Below, in pieces: positions 53,825 to 62,864 of a stretch of DNA of 64,000 bases. Both the position numbers and the translations under genes were made by a program. The stretch is from an uncultured Rhodobacterales bacterium. GTDB taxonomy: Bacteria; Pseudomonadota; Alphaproteobacteria; Rhodobacterales; Rhodobacteraceae. The DNA lies in NCBI GenBank assembly GCA_903845215.1, contig CAIMWI010000002.1, positions 1 through 64,000 of the forward strand. The letters are read 5' to 3'. The notes beneath the pieces were generated by a model. It searched no databases and was not told the DNA's origin. It worked only from the letters and a program-made list of their open reading frames with translations. The stretch's first letter is position 1; the number at the start of each line of letters is the position of its first letter.

Positions 53825-53908
53825 GCGGGCGTGGCGGAATGGTAGACGCGACAGACTCAAAATCTGTTATCGCAAGGTGTGTCGGTTCGAGTCCGACCGC
53901 CCGCACCA
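53825..53908 (+). tRNA. tRNA-Leu(CAA)
   Basis: 84 nt including an encoded CCA. The acceptor GCGGGCG pairs with CGCCCGC, and the anticodon stem ACAGA/TCTGT encloses the loop CTCAAAA with anticodon CAA, reading UUG leucine codons. The long variable arm and the TTCGAGTC T-loop fit a class II tRNA. Preceded by a recognisable promoter. It stands alone in the 151+194-base gap between the YqaA and nucleotidyltransferase genes. Confidence 0.96.
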
Positions 53909-54102
53909 AATTCAGAAAGATTATCGGGATGATCCATGGGGTGCAGGTCACTGCGCCCAAGCTTTGGCATTTTGAATCAAGTGTTGTTTTCGTTGGAGGC
54001 TTAGGGCTTTGCGCGGCCTATGCCGAATGGCGCATCGCAAGAAGCACACAAAGTGCATGACAGGCCGGGATCCTTATCCACATAAAAGATAAACCGGGAT
54101 GC

Positions 54103-54711
54103 CTAAGGTTTTGATCTTTTCAAGAGGGAACGCCTTTGGTTCCAATCTTGCCATGCTTCGGGGGTGTCAAGATCGGTGAGGGCGTTCTGGCCGGGAAGCG
54201 CCAGAGTTTTCAGGCGATGCGCATTGGCCTGCAAGATAGGCCGCGCGCCTTGGTCGCCGTGCAAGGCCGCAAAGGCTGCGCGCAGGTTGGCTGGAAAGAT
54301 CACCGGATGGCCCGGGGTGCCATCATCGCCGCAGGCGCGCCACAGCGCATCTGGGGCAGCGTTGGATGATTGGATGAGCAGTGTCAGATCTTCGGGCGTC
54401 AGATCAGGCATATCTGCGGGCAAGATCATCAAGCGGCCTTGGCCCTGTGCTGCAGCCCAACGCAGCGAGGCGGATAGCCCAGTCGCGGCGTCTGGGATCG
54501 GCACAATTTGCACCGCTAAATCTTGAATAGCCAAACGACGGGCGACGTCATCCTTGCGCAGCGTGATCAGCACCTGTGGGCAAGCTGCCAGCGCCCGTAA
54601 GATCGTGCGACGCAGCAGCGGCACCCCGTCAATCTCGATCAAAAGCTTGTCAGGCCCCCGCATCCGTGACGAGGCTCCGGCGGCAGGAATGACAATGGTC
54701 AGGTCTGACAT
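54103..54711 (-). CDS. MobA-like nucleotidyltransferase
   Basis: 202 residues, start at ATG 54711 or the adjacent ATG 54714. The start IVIPAAGASSRMRGPDKLL is the nucleotide-binding signature (GxxxRMGxxK) of MobA/MocA-type transferases, and ILPADMPDLTPEDL carries the metal-binding Asp. Members attach a nucleotide to molybdopterin or a sugar phosphate. Last gene of the minus-strand operon that follows the DMGDH-like gene; the connection is unclear. A cofactor role in oxidation of the imported compound is a possibility. Confidence 0.82.
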   Translation of the reverse strand: MSDLTIVIPAAGASSRMRGPDKLLIEIDGVPLLRRTILRALAACPQVLITLRKDDVARRLAIQDLAVQIVPIPDAATGLSASLRWAAAQGQGRLMILPADMPDLTPEDLTLLIQSSNAAPDALWRACGDDGTPGHPVIFPANLRAAFAALHGDQGARPILQANAHRLKTLALPGQNALTDLDTPEAWQDWNQRRSLLKRSKP

Positions 54712-54792
54712 CATACCGCCTTTGATCGCGGGGACAGCAGGAGGCATCACACCCCCTGCCGTCTTAGAACGGATTTGCGCCTTCGGGCAGGG

Positions 54793-57213
54793 TTAGGCGC
54801 GCATGCGGCCTTGATCGTCCCAAAGCGGGGCAAGGTGAACGCGGGCAGGGCGGCGTTCGCCCAAGATTTCGACCTCTAGCGCCAGCCCGTCGACCACGCG
54901 GTCGGCAGGGATGAAGCCTTGTGCCACCGATTTGCCCGTCCAATGGCTGAACCCGCCCGAGGTGCACCAGCCCACCACGCCGCCATCCAGCCAGATCGGC
55001 TCCCATGCCACAACATCGGCATCTGACACATCGACCACGATTGGCACCAGTTTGCGCGATGGGCCCTTGGCTTTTTCGGCCATGGCGGCAGCTTTGCCAA
55101 TCCAATCGGCGGGTTTGTTCCACGAGATGAACTTATCCAGCCCCGTTTCTGCCGGCGTATAATCGGGTGAGAATTCGCGGCCCCAAGAGCCGAACCATTT
55201 ATCAAGCCGCAGCGACATCATCGCCCGCATCCCAAAGGCGCGCAGGCCCAGATCGGCCCCTGCGGCATTCAGCGTATCCCAGACTTGGCGCACAGACATG
55301 TGATCGGTGAAAATTTCGTAGCCCAGATCGGCGGTGTAGCTGACGCGTTGCACCAAGCAATTGGCCATGCCAATCGTCATCTTGCGCACATCCATGAACT
55401 TGAACGCCTCAGCCGAGACATCGGACCGCGTCACGCGCGACAGAAGTTCGCGGGCCTTCGGGCCTGCAATCTGAAAGCCAGAGCGGGCGTCAGAGATGTT
55501 TTCGACCGTGACACCTTCGGCCGCGTTTTGTTCAAACCAGCGCACATGCCAGCCCTGCGCGCCGTAGCTGGCGGTTAGTTGGAATTCGGTTTCCGACAGG
55601 CAGGATACAGTGAAATCGCCGATAATCTTGCCCGAATGGGCCAGCATCGGGGTCAGCGACAGGCGACCGGGTTTGGGGATGCGGCCGGCCATGATCTTAT
55701 CCAGCCATGCGCGGGCATTTGCGCCTTTGACCAGATATTTGCCAAAGTTCTGCACTTCGTTGATGCCTACGCCTTCACGCACGGCCATGACCTCTTGGCG
55801 GGTCGCCTCCCACGCGTTAGAGCGTTTGAAGGTGGGTTCTTCGTAGCGCGGCTCGCCCGGCAGGGCGTAGTAATTGGGCACCTCCAGCCCGTATTGCTGG
55901 CCCCAGACGGCGTTCATCTTGTCGAACACTTCGTACATCGGCGTGGTGCGGAAGGGGCGGGCGGCAGGGCGTTCTTCGTTCGGGTAGCCGACCGAGAAGC
56001 GCATCTGGTAATTTTCGATCACCTTGGGCACGGTATAGCCGGGGCTTGTCCAGTTGCCAAAGCGCGCCACGTCAAAGCCGCGCGGGTCGCGTTCCACCTC
56101 GCCGTGGATCATCCACTGCGCCAGTGCCAGACCCATGCCGCCGCCTTGGCTAAAGCCTGCCATCACCGCGCAAGCCGACCAATAGTTGCGCAGGCCCGGC
56201 ACGGGGCCGATCAGCGGGTTGCCATCGGGGGCAAAGGTAAAGGGCCCGTGGATCACGCGCTTAACACCTGAGCGTTCCAGCACCGGAATGCGGCGATAGG
56301 CGAAGTTGACCGAATCTTCGATTTTGTCGAATTGCTCGTTGAGCAGTTCATGGCCAAAGTTCCACGGCGTGCCATCAACTGACCATGGCTCGCACGGCTT
56401 TTCATAAAAGCCGATGCACATGCCGCGGCCCTCTTGACGCAGATAGAATTCGCCGCCCGGGTCCATGACATGGGGGAATTCGCGGCCGGTTTTCAGAATA
56501 TCCATGATTTCGGGGATATCGTCGGTCACGATATACTGGTGCGCCATGGGCAACAAAGGCAGATAAATGCCCGCCATTGCGCCCACTTCGCGCGCCCAAA
56601 GACCGCCCGCGTTGACCAGATGCTCGCAAGTGATCGTGCCCTTTTCGGTCACCACTTCCCAGCCGTCTTTGGTGGGGTTGGTTTCCAGAACGCGGTTGTG
56701 CAAGATAATCTCTGCCCCGCCCATGCGCGCCGCTTTGGCATAGGCGTGGGTCGTGCCCGAAGGGTCAAGGTGGCCATCAAGCGGGTCGTAAAGCCCGCCC
56801 AAGATGCCCTTGGTGTTCACCAACCCATCGGTCAGCTTAGAGATTTCGTCGGGCGACAGGATTTCCGTATCTAGCCCCATATAGCGGTGCTTGGCGCGTT
56901 CAGCTTTCAGTTGTTCAAACCGCGCCTCGTTGTCGGCCAGCGTCACGCCGCCCACATGGTGCAGCCCGCACGACATGCCGGTGATCGCCTCAAGCTCTTT
57001 GTACAGGCGGATCGTATAGCCCTGCAGGGCGGCCATATTCGTGTCACCATTGATGGTGTGAAAGCCGCCTGCCGCATGCCAGGTAGAGCCAGAGGTCAGG
57101 TCAGAGCGTTCAATCAAGGTCACATCAGACCAGCCAAGCTTGGTCAGGTGATAAAGAACCGAGCAGCCGACAACACCGCCGCCTATAACCACCACGCGCG
57201 TATGCGATTTCAT
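54793..57213 (-). CDS. DMGDH/sarcosine-dehydrogenase-like FAD and GcvT two-domain oxidoreductase
   Basis: 806 residues; ATG 57213 is preferred over the ATG two codons earlier because AGGGG lies at a proper distance from it. Residues ~8-400 are an FAD-dependent amine dehydrogenase with VVVIGGGVVGCSVL and GSTWHAAGG, whose His is the covalent FAD attachment site in DMGDH relatives. The C-terminal ~400 residues are a GcvT-like folate-binding domain (GVGINEVQNFGKYLV). Such proteins oxidise dimethylglycine, sarcosine or similar methylamines and pass the one-carbon unit to tetrahydrofolate. Follows the liv-type importer genes on the same strand with a 146-base gap holding a hairpin. Confidence 0.9.
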   Translation of the reverse strand: MKSHTRVVVIGGGVVGCSVLYHLTKLGWSDVTLIERSDLTSGSTWHAAGGFHTINGDTNMAALQGYTIRLYKELEAITGMSCGLHHVGGVTLADNEARFEQLKAERAKHRYMGLDTEILSPDEISKLTDGLVNTKGILGGLYDPLDGHLDPSGTTHAYAKAARMGGAEIILHNRVLETNPTKDGWEVVTEKGTITCEHLVNAGGLWAREVGAMAGIYLPLLPMAHQYIVTDDIPEIMDILKTGREFPHVMDPGGEFYLRQEGRGMCIGFYEKPCEPWSVDGTPWNFGHELLNEQFDKIEDSVNFAYRRIPVLERSGVKRVIHGPFTFAPDGNPLIGPVPGLRNYWSACAVMAGFSQGGGMGLALAQWMIHGEVERDPRGFDVARFGNWTSPGYTVPKVIENYQMRFSVGYPNEERPAARPFRTTPMYEVFDKMNAVWGQQYGLEVPNYYALPGEPRYEEPTFKRSNAWEATRQEVMAVREGVGINEVQNFGKYLVKGANARAWLDKIMAGRIPKPGRLSLTPMLAHSGKIIGDFTVSCLSETEFQLTASYGAQGWHVRWFEQNAAEGVTVENISDARSGFQIAGPKARELLSRVTRSDVSAEAFKFMDVRKMTIGMANCLVQRVSYTADLGYEIFTDHMSVRQVWDTLNAAGADLGLRAFGMRAMMSLRLDKWFGSWGREFSPDYTPAETGLDKFISWNKPADWIGKAAAMAEKAKGPSRKLVPIVVDVSDADVVAWEPIWLDGGVVGWCTSGGFSHWTGKSVAQGFIPADRVVDGLALEVEILGERRPARVHLAPLWDDQGRMRA

Positions 57214-57314
57214 GACCATCCCCTATGCTGGCAAATTTGCGCCACAAAATACCTCCAAACGGGCAAAGTCACGCCAGAAGGCGACATTGCGCGTCGCGGA
57301 TAGAATGCAAGCCA

Positions 57315-57333
57315 GCCCCTGTTGGGCAGGGGC
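57315..57333 (-). other. Hairpin between livM-like and DMGDH-like genes
   Basis: GCCCCTG-TTGGG-CAGGGGC, 7-bp stem with further partial pairing. No T run on the minus strand, so attenuation or RNA processing is more likely than full termination. Confidence 0.45.
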
Positions 57334-57359
57334 CGCTGCTTTCGCACGAAGCTTAGATG

Positions 57360-58661
57360 TTATTTTTCAGGCAACAAACCGCGCGGGCTAAAGCGCAGCA
57401 CCAACAGCAGGGCCACGCCCAATGTCAAAAGGCGCAGTTGCGGGGCGACATCAACCAAATGCGATTTCAACGCCCCGTCGGCCATGCCTGCCGTGGCCGC
57501 GCTCATCACCAATGGCCCGGCATTGTCGACGATCAACCAAAGCCATCCCACCAGCAAGCCGCCCAGAACCGAGCCCCAATTGTTGCCCGACCCGCCGACG
57601 ATCACCATGATCCAGATCAGAAAGGTAAAGCGCAGGGGCGTGTACTCGCCCGGTACCAATTGCCCTAGCATTGATACATACATGGCCCCCGACATGCCCA
57701 CGACAGCAGCACCCAGAATAAAGATGATCAGGTGTTGGCGTTTAACGTCTTTGCCCATAGCGGCGGCAGAAACCTCGTTATCGCGAATGGCGCGCATCAT
57801 GCGCCCCCACGGCGAGTTCAGCGCGCGTTGCAACAACCAGATCAACACGCCCAGAACGATGGCGAACATCACGATGTAAATGCCCTTCACCGCCAAAGTA
57901 GAGGTTGTGGTGGGGTTAAGGCCCCAATTCGCGCAAAAGGCCAAAAAGCCAGGGTCAGCTTGCATGTCGACTTCATAAGGAACGGGCCAAGGTCGGGGCA
58001 GACCGACCAAGTTCTTCACCCCGCGTGACATCCAGTCTTCGGACTTGATCGCCGTAATGACAATCTCGGCGATGCCAAGGGTGGCGATGGCCAAGTAATC
58101 TTCGCGCAGGCCAAGGGCGATTTTTCCGATGGCCCAAGCGGCCACGGCGGCGAAAAGACCGCCCACTGGCCAAGCCCAGATCGAATTCAAGCCAAAGCCG
58201 CCGACATTGCCATAGGTGGCAGGATCAAAGGCTTCGATCCGTTCGACCGCGGGATCAAAGATTGCGCGGTACAGAAAAAAGCCGCCGATCAATATGGCGG
58301 CGACGGCCAGATTGCGCAGGCGCCCGGGGGCCATATAGGTCCAGGCGGCGACGGCGGCCGCGATGCCTGCCACGGCCACAGCCAGCCCAAAGATCACCTG
58401 CCACCCCCCTGCGGCGAAGGCTTGCGGCACCGGGTTGCCCGAAATAAAGACTACAGCCAAGCCACCCAAGGCAATGGACCCCACGATGCCGGTTGAAAAC
58501 AGGCCCGCATAGCCCCACTGCATATTCACCCCTAACGCCATGATCGCGCTTAAAAGGCCCAAGATCAGAATGTTTAAGCTGACGTTCCACGACAGCAACA
58601 AACCCGTCAGGACGTATAGCATCCCCACGCCTGCAAACAGATAAATGGCCCGGGTGTTCAT
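57360..58661 (-). CDS. livM: Branched-chain amino acid-type ABC permease (LivM family)
   Basis: 433 residues with around ten helices, longer than the usual ~330-430. MALGVNMQWGYAGLFSTGIVG and the permease loop LREDYLAIATLGIAEIVI are typical of LivM. Residues ~85-150 form an extra hydrophobic insertion compared with the short form. Starts 1 base after livH stops. Inner membrane channel subunit of a HAAT importer. Confidence 0.9.
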   Translation of the reverse strand: MNTRAIYLFAGVGMLYVLTGLLLSWNVSLNILILGLLSAIMALGVNMQWGYAGLFSTGIVGSIALGGLAVVFISGNPVPQAFAAGGWQVIFGLAVAVAGIAAAVAAWTYMAPGRLRNLAVAAILIGGFFLYRAIFDPAVERIEAFDPATYGNVGGFGLNSIWAWPVGGLFAAVAAWAIGKIALGLREDYLAIATLGIAEIVITAIKSEDWMSRGVKNLVGLPRPWPVPYEVDMQADPGFLAFCANWGLNPTTTSTLAVKGIYIVMFAIVLGVLIWLLQRALNSPWGRMMRAIRDNEVSAAAMGKDVKRQHLIIFILGAAVVGMSGAMYVSMLGQLVPGEYTPLRFTFLIWIMVIVGGSGNNWGSVLGGLLVGWLWLIVDNAGPLVMSAATAGMADGALKSHLVDVAPQLRLLTLGVALLLVLRFSPRGLLPEK

Positions 58662-58662
58662 C

Positions 58663-59670
58663 TTATTTCCCCTTATTGAACAGCCCGTTGGGCATGAACA
58701 AAAGCACGATGATCAGGATCGAAAAGCTGACGGCAAATTTGTAATCCGTCGATAAAAGCTGCATCAAACTGTCGGGCGCCCAAGTTTGCGGGACGATATA
58801 GGTGATCACCTTTTTCCAAGCATAGGTCACGACGATTTCAGAAAAGGCCACAACGAAGCCCCCCGCCACAGCGCCCATGGGTGACCCAAGACCACCCACC
58901 ACTGCCGACGCAAAGATAGGCAACAAAAGCGAGAAGTAGATGAAAGGCCGAAAGCTTTTGTCCAAGCCGTAAAGCGTGCCTGCGATCACCGCCAAGGCTG
59001 CGGCAATCACCCAAGTGACTTGCACCACACGGTCGGGGTTGATGCCCGACAGCAGCGCCAAATCCTCATTGTCCGAAAAGGCGCGCATCGATTTACCGGT
59101 GCGGGTTTTTTGCAAAAACCAAAACAGCGCGGACATCGTCAGCAAGGCAGTCACCATCGTAACAGCGGTGGTGCCTTTGATGGCCAAACCTTCGGCCAGA
59201 CCTGTCCAAGCCTTGAAATCCCCCGCCGATATCAAAAAGCGCCCACCATCGGCGAAATTCTGTTCCTCGGTGCCGATCACGATGCGCACAAGGCCGTTCA
59301 TCACAAACATGACCCCGGCGGAAACGATGACCAAAATGATCGGCTTGGCCTTTTGCTTGCGGTAAAACCGGTAAACCACCCGATCTGTGCCCAACAAAAG
59401 GGCCGACGTGATCACAATGCTGAAGGGCAAAGCCAGAAGCGCCGTGGGCAAGGGTGCGATAGAGATGCCAAGGCTTTGGAACAACCAAGTGAACAAAATC
59501 ACCACCATGGTGCCAAAGGCCATGGTGTCGCCCCAAGCAAAGTTGGAAAACCGCAGGATCCCAAAGATTAACGTAACCCCCAAGGCCCCTACGGCCAATT
59601 GTGCGCCGTAAGACGCGGCCGGAATGACCACAAAGTTCAAAAAAGCGACCAAGGCGTTCAACAGATCCAT
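58663..59670 (-). CDS. livH: Branched-chain amino acid-type ABC permease (LivH family)
   Basis: 335 residues, about eight helices; GVTLIFGILRFSNFAWGDTMAFGTM and the permease loop near ALLSGINPDRVVQVTWVI mark LivH. Three bases after livF. Pairs with LivM as a heterodimeric channel. Confidence 0.93.
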   Translation of the reverse strand: MDLLNALVAFLNFVVIPAASYGAQLAVGALGVTLIFGILRFSNFAWGDTMAFGTMVVILFTWLFQSLGISIAPLPTALLALPFSIVITSALLLGTDRVVYRFYRKQKAKPIILVIVSAGVMFVMNGLVRIVIGTEEQNFADGGRFLISAGDFKAWTGLAEGLAIKGTTAVTMVTALLTMSALFWFLQKTRTGKSMRAFSDNEDLALLSGINPDRVVQVTWVIAAALAVIAGTLYGLDKSFRPFIYFSLLLPIFASAVVGGLGSPMGAVAGGFVVAFSEIVVTYAWKKVITYIVPQTWAPDSLMQLLSTDYKFAVSFSILIIVLLFMPNGLFNKGK

Positions 59671-59673
59671 CTC

Positions 59674-60384
59674 TTAGCCCCCCAAAAAGCTGCGGCGCAC
59701 ATCGGGATCGGCCAAAAGATTGGCCCCGGTGTCGGTGTAACGATTGGCCCCTTGCACCAGCACATAGCCCTTGTCGGCAATGTTCAGGGCTTGGCGGGCG
59801 TTTTGTTCAACCATCAGGATCGAGATGCCAGACCGCGCCACTTCGATGATGCGGTCAAAAAGTTCGTCCATCACAATCGGGCTGACACCGGCAGTCGGCT
59901 CATCCAGCATCAAGACCTGCGGTTGGGTCATCAGGGCGCGGCCGACGGCCACTTGCTGGCGCTGGCCGCCCGACAGCTCGCCTGCAGGCTGGGTGCGCTT
60001 GGTTTTGAGAATGGGGAACAGGTGATACACCTGTTCTAAAGCTGGTTTGATGTCGTCGCGGCGCAGGAAGGCCCCCATTTCAAGGTTTTCTTCCACCGTC
60101 ATCGAGGTGAAAATATTATGGGTCTGCGGCACAAAGGCCATGCCACGGGCAACGCGGTCTTGGGGGCTGAGTTTGGTGATATCCTCGCCATTCAGTCGTA
60201 CCCGACCACCGCGCAGGTTTAGCATGCCGAACACGGCTTTCATCGCGGTGGATTTGCCCGCCCCATTGGGGCCCACGATCACGGCGATCTGGCCTTTTTC
60301 AACGGCTATTGTGCAGTCGTGCAAAATGTCGGTGGCGCCATAGCCGCCCGTCATAGCCTCGCCGATCAGGAAGGGGTCAGGCAT
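59674..60384 (-). CDS. livF: ABC transporter ATP-binding protein (LivF family)
   Basis: 236 residues from ATG 60384; the TTG two codons earlier is less likely because GGAG is spaced for the ATG. Walker A GPNGAGKST, signature LSGGQRQQVAVGRALM, Walker B VLMLDEPTAGVSP, and H-loop MVEQNA. Drives import with LivG. Separated from livG by 116 bases that contain a palindrome array, unusual inside such an operon. Confidence 0.93.
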   Translation of the reverse strand: MPDPFLIGEAMTGGYGATDILHDCTIAVEKGQIAVIVGPNGAGKSTAMKAVFGMLNLRGGRVRLNGEDITKLSPQDRVARGMAFVPQTHNIFTSMTVEENLEMGAFLRRDDIKPALEQVYHLFPILKTKRTQPAGELSGGQRQQVAVGRALMTQPQVLMLDEPTAGVSPIVMDELFDRIIEVARSGISILMVEQNARQALNIADKGYVLVQGANRYTDTGANLLADPDVRRSFLGG

Positions 60385-60415
60385 GGGCAAACTCCATCAC
60401 AGCCGTCTTGCAAAC

Positions 60416-60489
60416 GAATTTTATGCGAAAATTCTGCGGCACAGGTTTCGCAGACGATTTGTTATTCTTGGGATTTTCGGAGAAAATCT
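60416..60489. repeat. Second three-unit array of degenerate palindromes, ~27-nt period
   Basis: Units: GAATTTTATGCGAAAATTC (60416-60434), a decayed middle unit AGGTTTCGCAGACGATTT (60443-60460), and GATTTTC-GGA-GAAAATC (60472-60488). Unit starts fall at spacings of 27 and 28. Lies in the livG-livF gap. Confidence 0.65.
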
Positions 60490-60500
60490 TTCCCTTGGGG

Positions 60501-61283
60501 TCAGCCATGCGCCAGCACCTTGTTTTTCAATCCGGTGCCCAGATAGGCTTCGATCACCCGCTCGTCATTTTTGACCTGATCCACTGTGCCTTTGGCCAGC
60601 ACCTTGCCTTCCGCCATCACGATGACCGGATCACATAAGCGCGCAATGAAATCCATGTCGTGTTCGATCACGCAGAAAGTATAGCCGCGCTCTTTGTTCA
60701 AACGGATGATCGCATCGCCAATGGTGTTCAATAGCGTTCGGTTCACCCCCGCGCCAACTTCGTCCAAAAACACCACTTTGGCATCAACCATCATCGTGCG
60801 ACCCAGTTCGACGAGTTTTTTCTGCCCGCCTGAAATATTGCCGGCTTTTTCATCTGCAATGTGGGAAATTGTTAAGAAATCAAGAACTTCATCGGCTTTT
60901 TTGCGCAAAGCCGCCTCTTCTTGGGCAATCAGGCCGCGGCGGAACCAAGTGTTCCAAAGCTTTTCACCGGCTTGGCCCGGGGGCACCATCATCAGGTTTT
61001 CCCGCACTGTCATCGAGGCGAATTCATGCGCGATCTGAAAGGTACGCAGCAATCCCTTGGCAAACAATTCATGCGGCGCAAGCCCGCTGATATCTTGGCC
61101 ATCCATCAACACGCGGCCAGACGTGGGCTTTAACCGCCCTGCGATCACGTTAAACAACGTGGTCTTGCCGGCACCATTTGGCCCAATCAGGCCAGTAATT
61201 GACCCCGAAGCAATTTCCAGCGATGCCCCATCAACGGCGCGAAACGCCCCAAAATGACAGTGAAGGTCTTCAACGACGATCAT
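60501..61283 (-). CDS. livG: ABC transporter ATP-binding protein (LivG family)
   Basis: 260 residues. Walker A GPNGAGKTT, LivG-specific insertions (LLRTFQIAHEFASMTVRENL), signature NISGGQKKLVELGRTMM, Walker B VVFLDEVGAGVN and the C-terminal VIEAYLGTG. Second ATPase of the importer. Begins 107 bases after livK, a gap that holds a strong hairpin. Confidence 0.94.
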   Translation of the reverse strand: MIVVEDLHCHFGAFRAVDGASLEIASGSITGLIGPNGAGKTTLFNVIAGRLKPTSGRVLMDGQDISGLAPHELFAKGLLRTFQIAHEFASMTVRENLMMVPPGQAGEKLWNTWFRRGLIAQEEAALRKKADEVLDFLTISHIADEKAGNISGGQKKLVELGRTMMVDAKVVFLDEVGAGVNRTLLNTIGDAIIRLNKERGYTFCVIEHDMDFIARLCDPVIVMAEGKVLAKGTVDQVKNDERVIEAYLGTGLKNKVLAHG

Positions 61284-61340
61284 GTTTCCCTGCTTCCCCC
61301 TGTGGCCCTTATGGGCTCTGGGTCAATTTATCTAAGGCAA

Positions 61341-61367
61341 CGGCCCGGGGGGGTAAGCCCCGGGCCG
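61341..61367 (-). other. Intercistronic hairpin between livK-like and livG genes
   Basis: CGGCCCGGGG and CCCCGGGCCG form a perfect 10-bp stem around GGGTAAG. Placed just after the binding-protein gene with no T run, it likely protects the upstream mRNA or causes partial termination so that binding protein is made in excess. Confidence 0.65.
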
Positions 61368-61390
61368 CAAAGTCGTATCTTAAAGGGCGA

Positions 61391-62593
61391 TCAACGGAAC
61401 TTGATCGTTTCGTACTTGCCGCCCTTGATTTCGAACTCTTTGTAGCGGCCAGCGGATTCGCCAGCGCCCACCAAGTTTACGCCCGACGCGCCATCATAAT
61501 CGATGGCTTTGCCAGCCGCGATCAGTTCCATCGCATGGCCCAACTGGCCGGGAAGGATCTTTTCGCCCGAGCCATCGGCCGGACCATTGGCGATTTCCAT
61601 GATCTTTGCCGAATAGACTTTGGAGTCGGTCGAATTCGCCGCCTGCATGGCCAGCATGATCAGCGCTGCTGCGTCATAGCTTTCCATCGTGTAGGGCGAA
61701 GTTGCGTCATAAGCGGTCGTCGCGGCTTTGCCCATGTCTGCCAAAACGGCAGCGCCAGCCGAGTCAGACTGTGCAACTTGGCCATAAGAACCGTCCAAAG
61801 CCGGGCCAATCGCCAGCGGCAAGCTGTCGCCGACCATGCCGCCGGGCAGACCGAACTTGCTGAAGGCGCCGGTGTCCAGCGAGGCTTGGACAATGCCCTT
61901 GCCGCCCTGATCCAGATAGCCTGCCACAACCAGCAGATCGCCACCGGCTGCTGCCAGCGATGCGACTTCGGCCGAGTAGTCGGACTTGCCGTCTTCATGC
62001 GGGATGTTGATCGTCACAGTGCCGCCAACGGCTGCGAACGACGTTGCAATCGCATCGGCAAGACCCTTGCCGTAGTCGCTGTTGGAATAGGTCAGCGCGA
62101 TCGAGGTGACGCCGTGTTCTTTCAGAACATCCGCCATAACTTCGCCTTCGCGGGCATCCGACGGGGCTGTACGGAAGAACAGGCCGTCGTCTTCAGCGGT
62201 CGACAAAGCGGGCGAGGTGGCCGAGGGCGACACCATCACGATGCCGTTCGGGCGCGCCACGTTCTGCAAGACAGCGCCGGTCACGCCAGAGCAGTCGCCG
62301 CCGATGATGCCTTTGACGCCATCAGAGGTGACCATTTTTTCAGCGGCGGTTTGTGCGGCAGCAGCGTCAACGCAGGTCGAGTCGCCACGGGTAGACACAA
62401 AGGTCCAGCCATTCAGCGCTTTGCCCGAGGCGTTCACTTCGGCCATTGCGGCTTCAGCGGCATTGGCCATGTGGCCGGTCAAAGATTCGATCGGGCCGGT
62501 GAAGCCAATCAAGATCCCCAGTTTCACGTCTTCGGCCGAGGCAACAGATGCGCAAAGCGCGGTTGCAGCCGTAGCGAGCAGCAGTTTTTTCAT
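61391..62593 (-). CDS. Periplasmic branched-chain-type substrate-binding protein
   Basis: 400 residues with a clear Sec signal (MKKLLLATAATALCASVASA). The mature part is a type I periplasmic binding protein (KLGILIGFTGPIESLTGHMANAAEAAMAEV, IIGGDCSGVTGAVLQNVARP). It heads the transporter operon. The downstream DMGDH/GcvT gene suggests a methylated amine or betaine-like ligand rather than a branched-chain amino acid (inference). RBS GGAG. Confidence 0.9.
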   Translation of the reverse strand: MKKLLLATAATALCASVASAEDVKLGILIGFTGPIESLTGHMANAAEAAMAEVNASGKALNGWTFVSTRGDSTCVDAAAAQTAAEKMVTSDGVKGIIGGDCSGVTGAVLQNVARPNGIVMVSPSATSPALSTAEDDGLFFRTAPSDAREGEVMADVLKEHGVTSIALTYSNSDYGKGLADAIATSFAAVGGTVTINIPHEDGKSDYSAEVASLAAAGGDLLVVAGYLDQGGKGIVQASLDTGAFSKFGLPGGMVGDSLPLAIGPALDGSYGQVAQSDSAGAAVLADMGKAATTAYDATSPYTMESYDAAALIMLAMQAANSTDSKVYSAKIMEIANGPADGSGEKILPGQLGHAMELIAAGKAIDYDGASGVNLVGAGESAGRYKEFEIKGGKYETIKFR

Positions 62594-62864
62594 TTCTAAC
62601 TCCCATGTTGGATCGTAATCCTGACGTTAGCGTAAAGGGATGCGCTGCAAAAGAAAAGTGGGCAGAGAGGGGTATTTCGCGGCGTTTTCTTGCAATTCAT
62701 CGCGACAAAGTGGCTGAAGTGGCAAAAAACCCTGTTTTTCGGCGCTGTCATGCGGGAATTTGGTGGCAATCTGCGGTGCCAAGGTGAGACGGGCCTTGAC
62801 GCTGCGCCAAGGCATCGCCACCTATCTTGCATAATTCCCGCCGGTTCGGGGGTGAAAGGAAACC

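Noticed and set aside
53815-54060. Open frame of 81 codons over the tRNA-Leu gene
   Set aside because: Its first third is the translated tRNA; this is a well-known artefact around tRNA-Leu genes. The remaining sequence has no family resemblance.
61199-62599. Long plus-strand open frame antisense to the binding-protein gene (466 codons)
   Set aside because: Arg/Gly/His-rich translation without domains, opposite to a gene with clear signal peptide and fold. Shadow.
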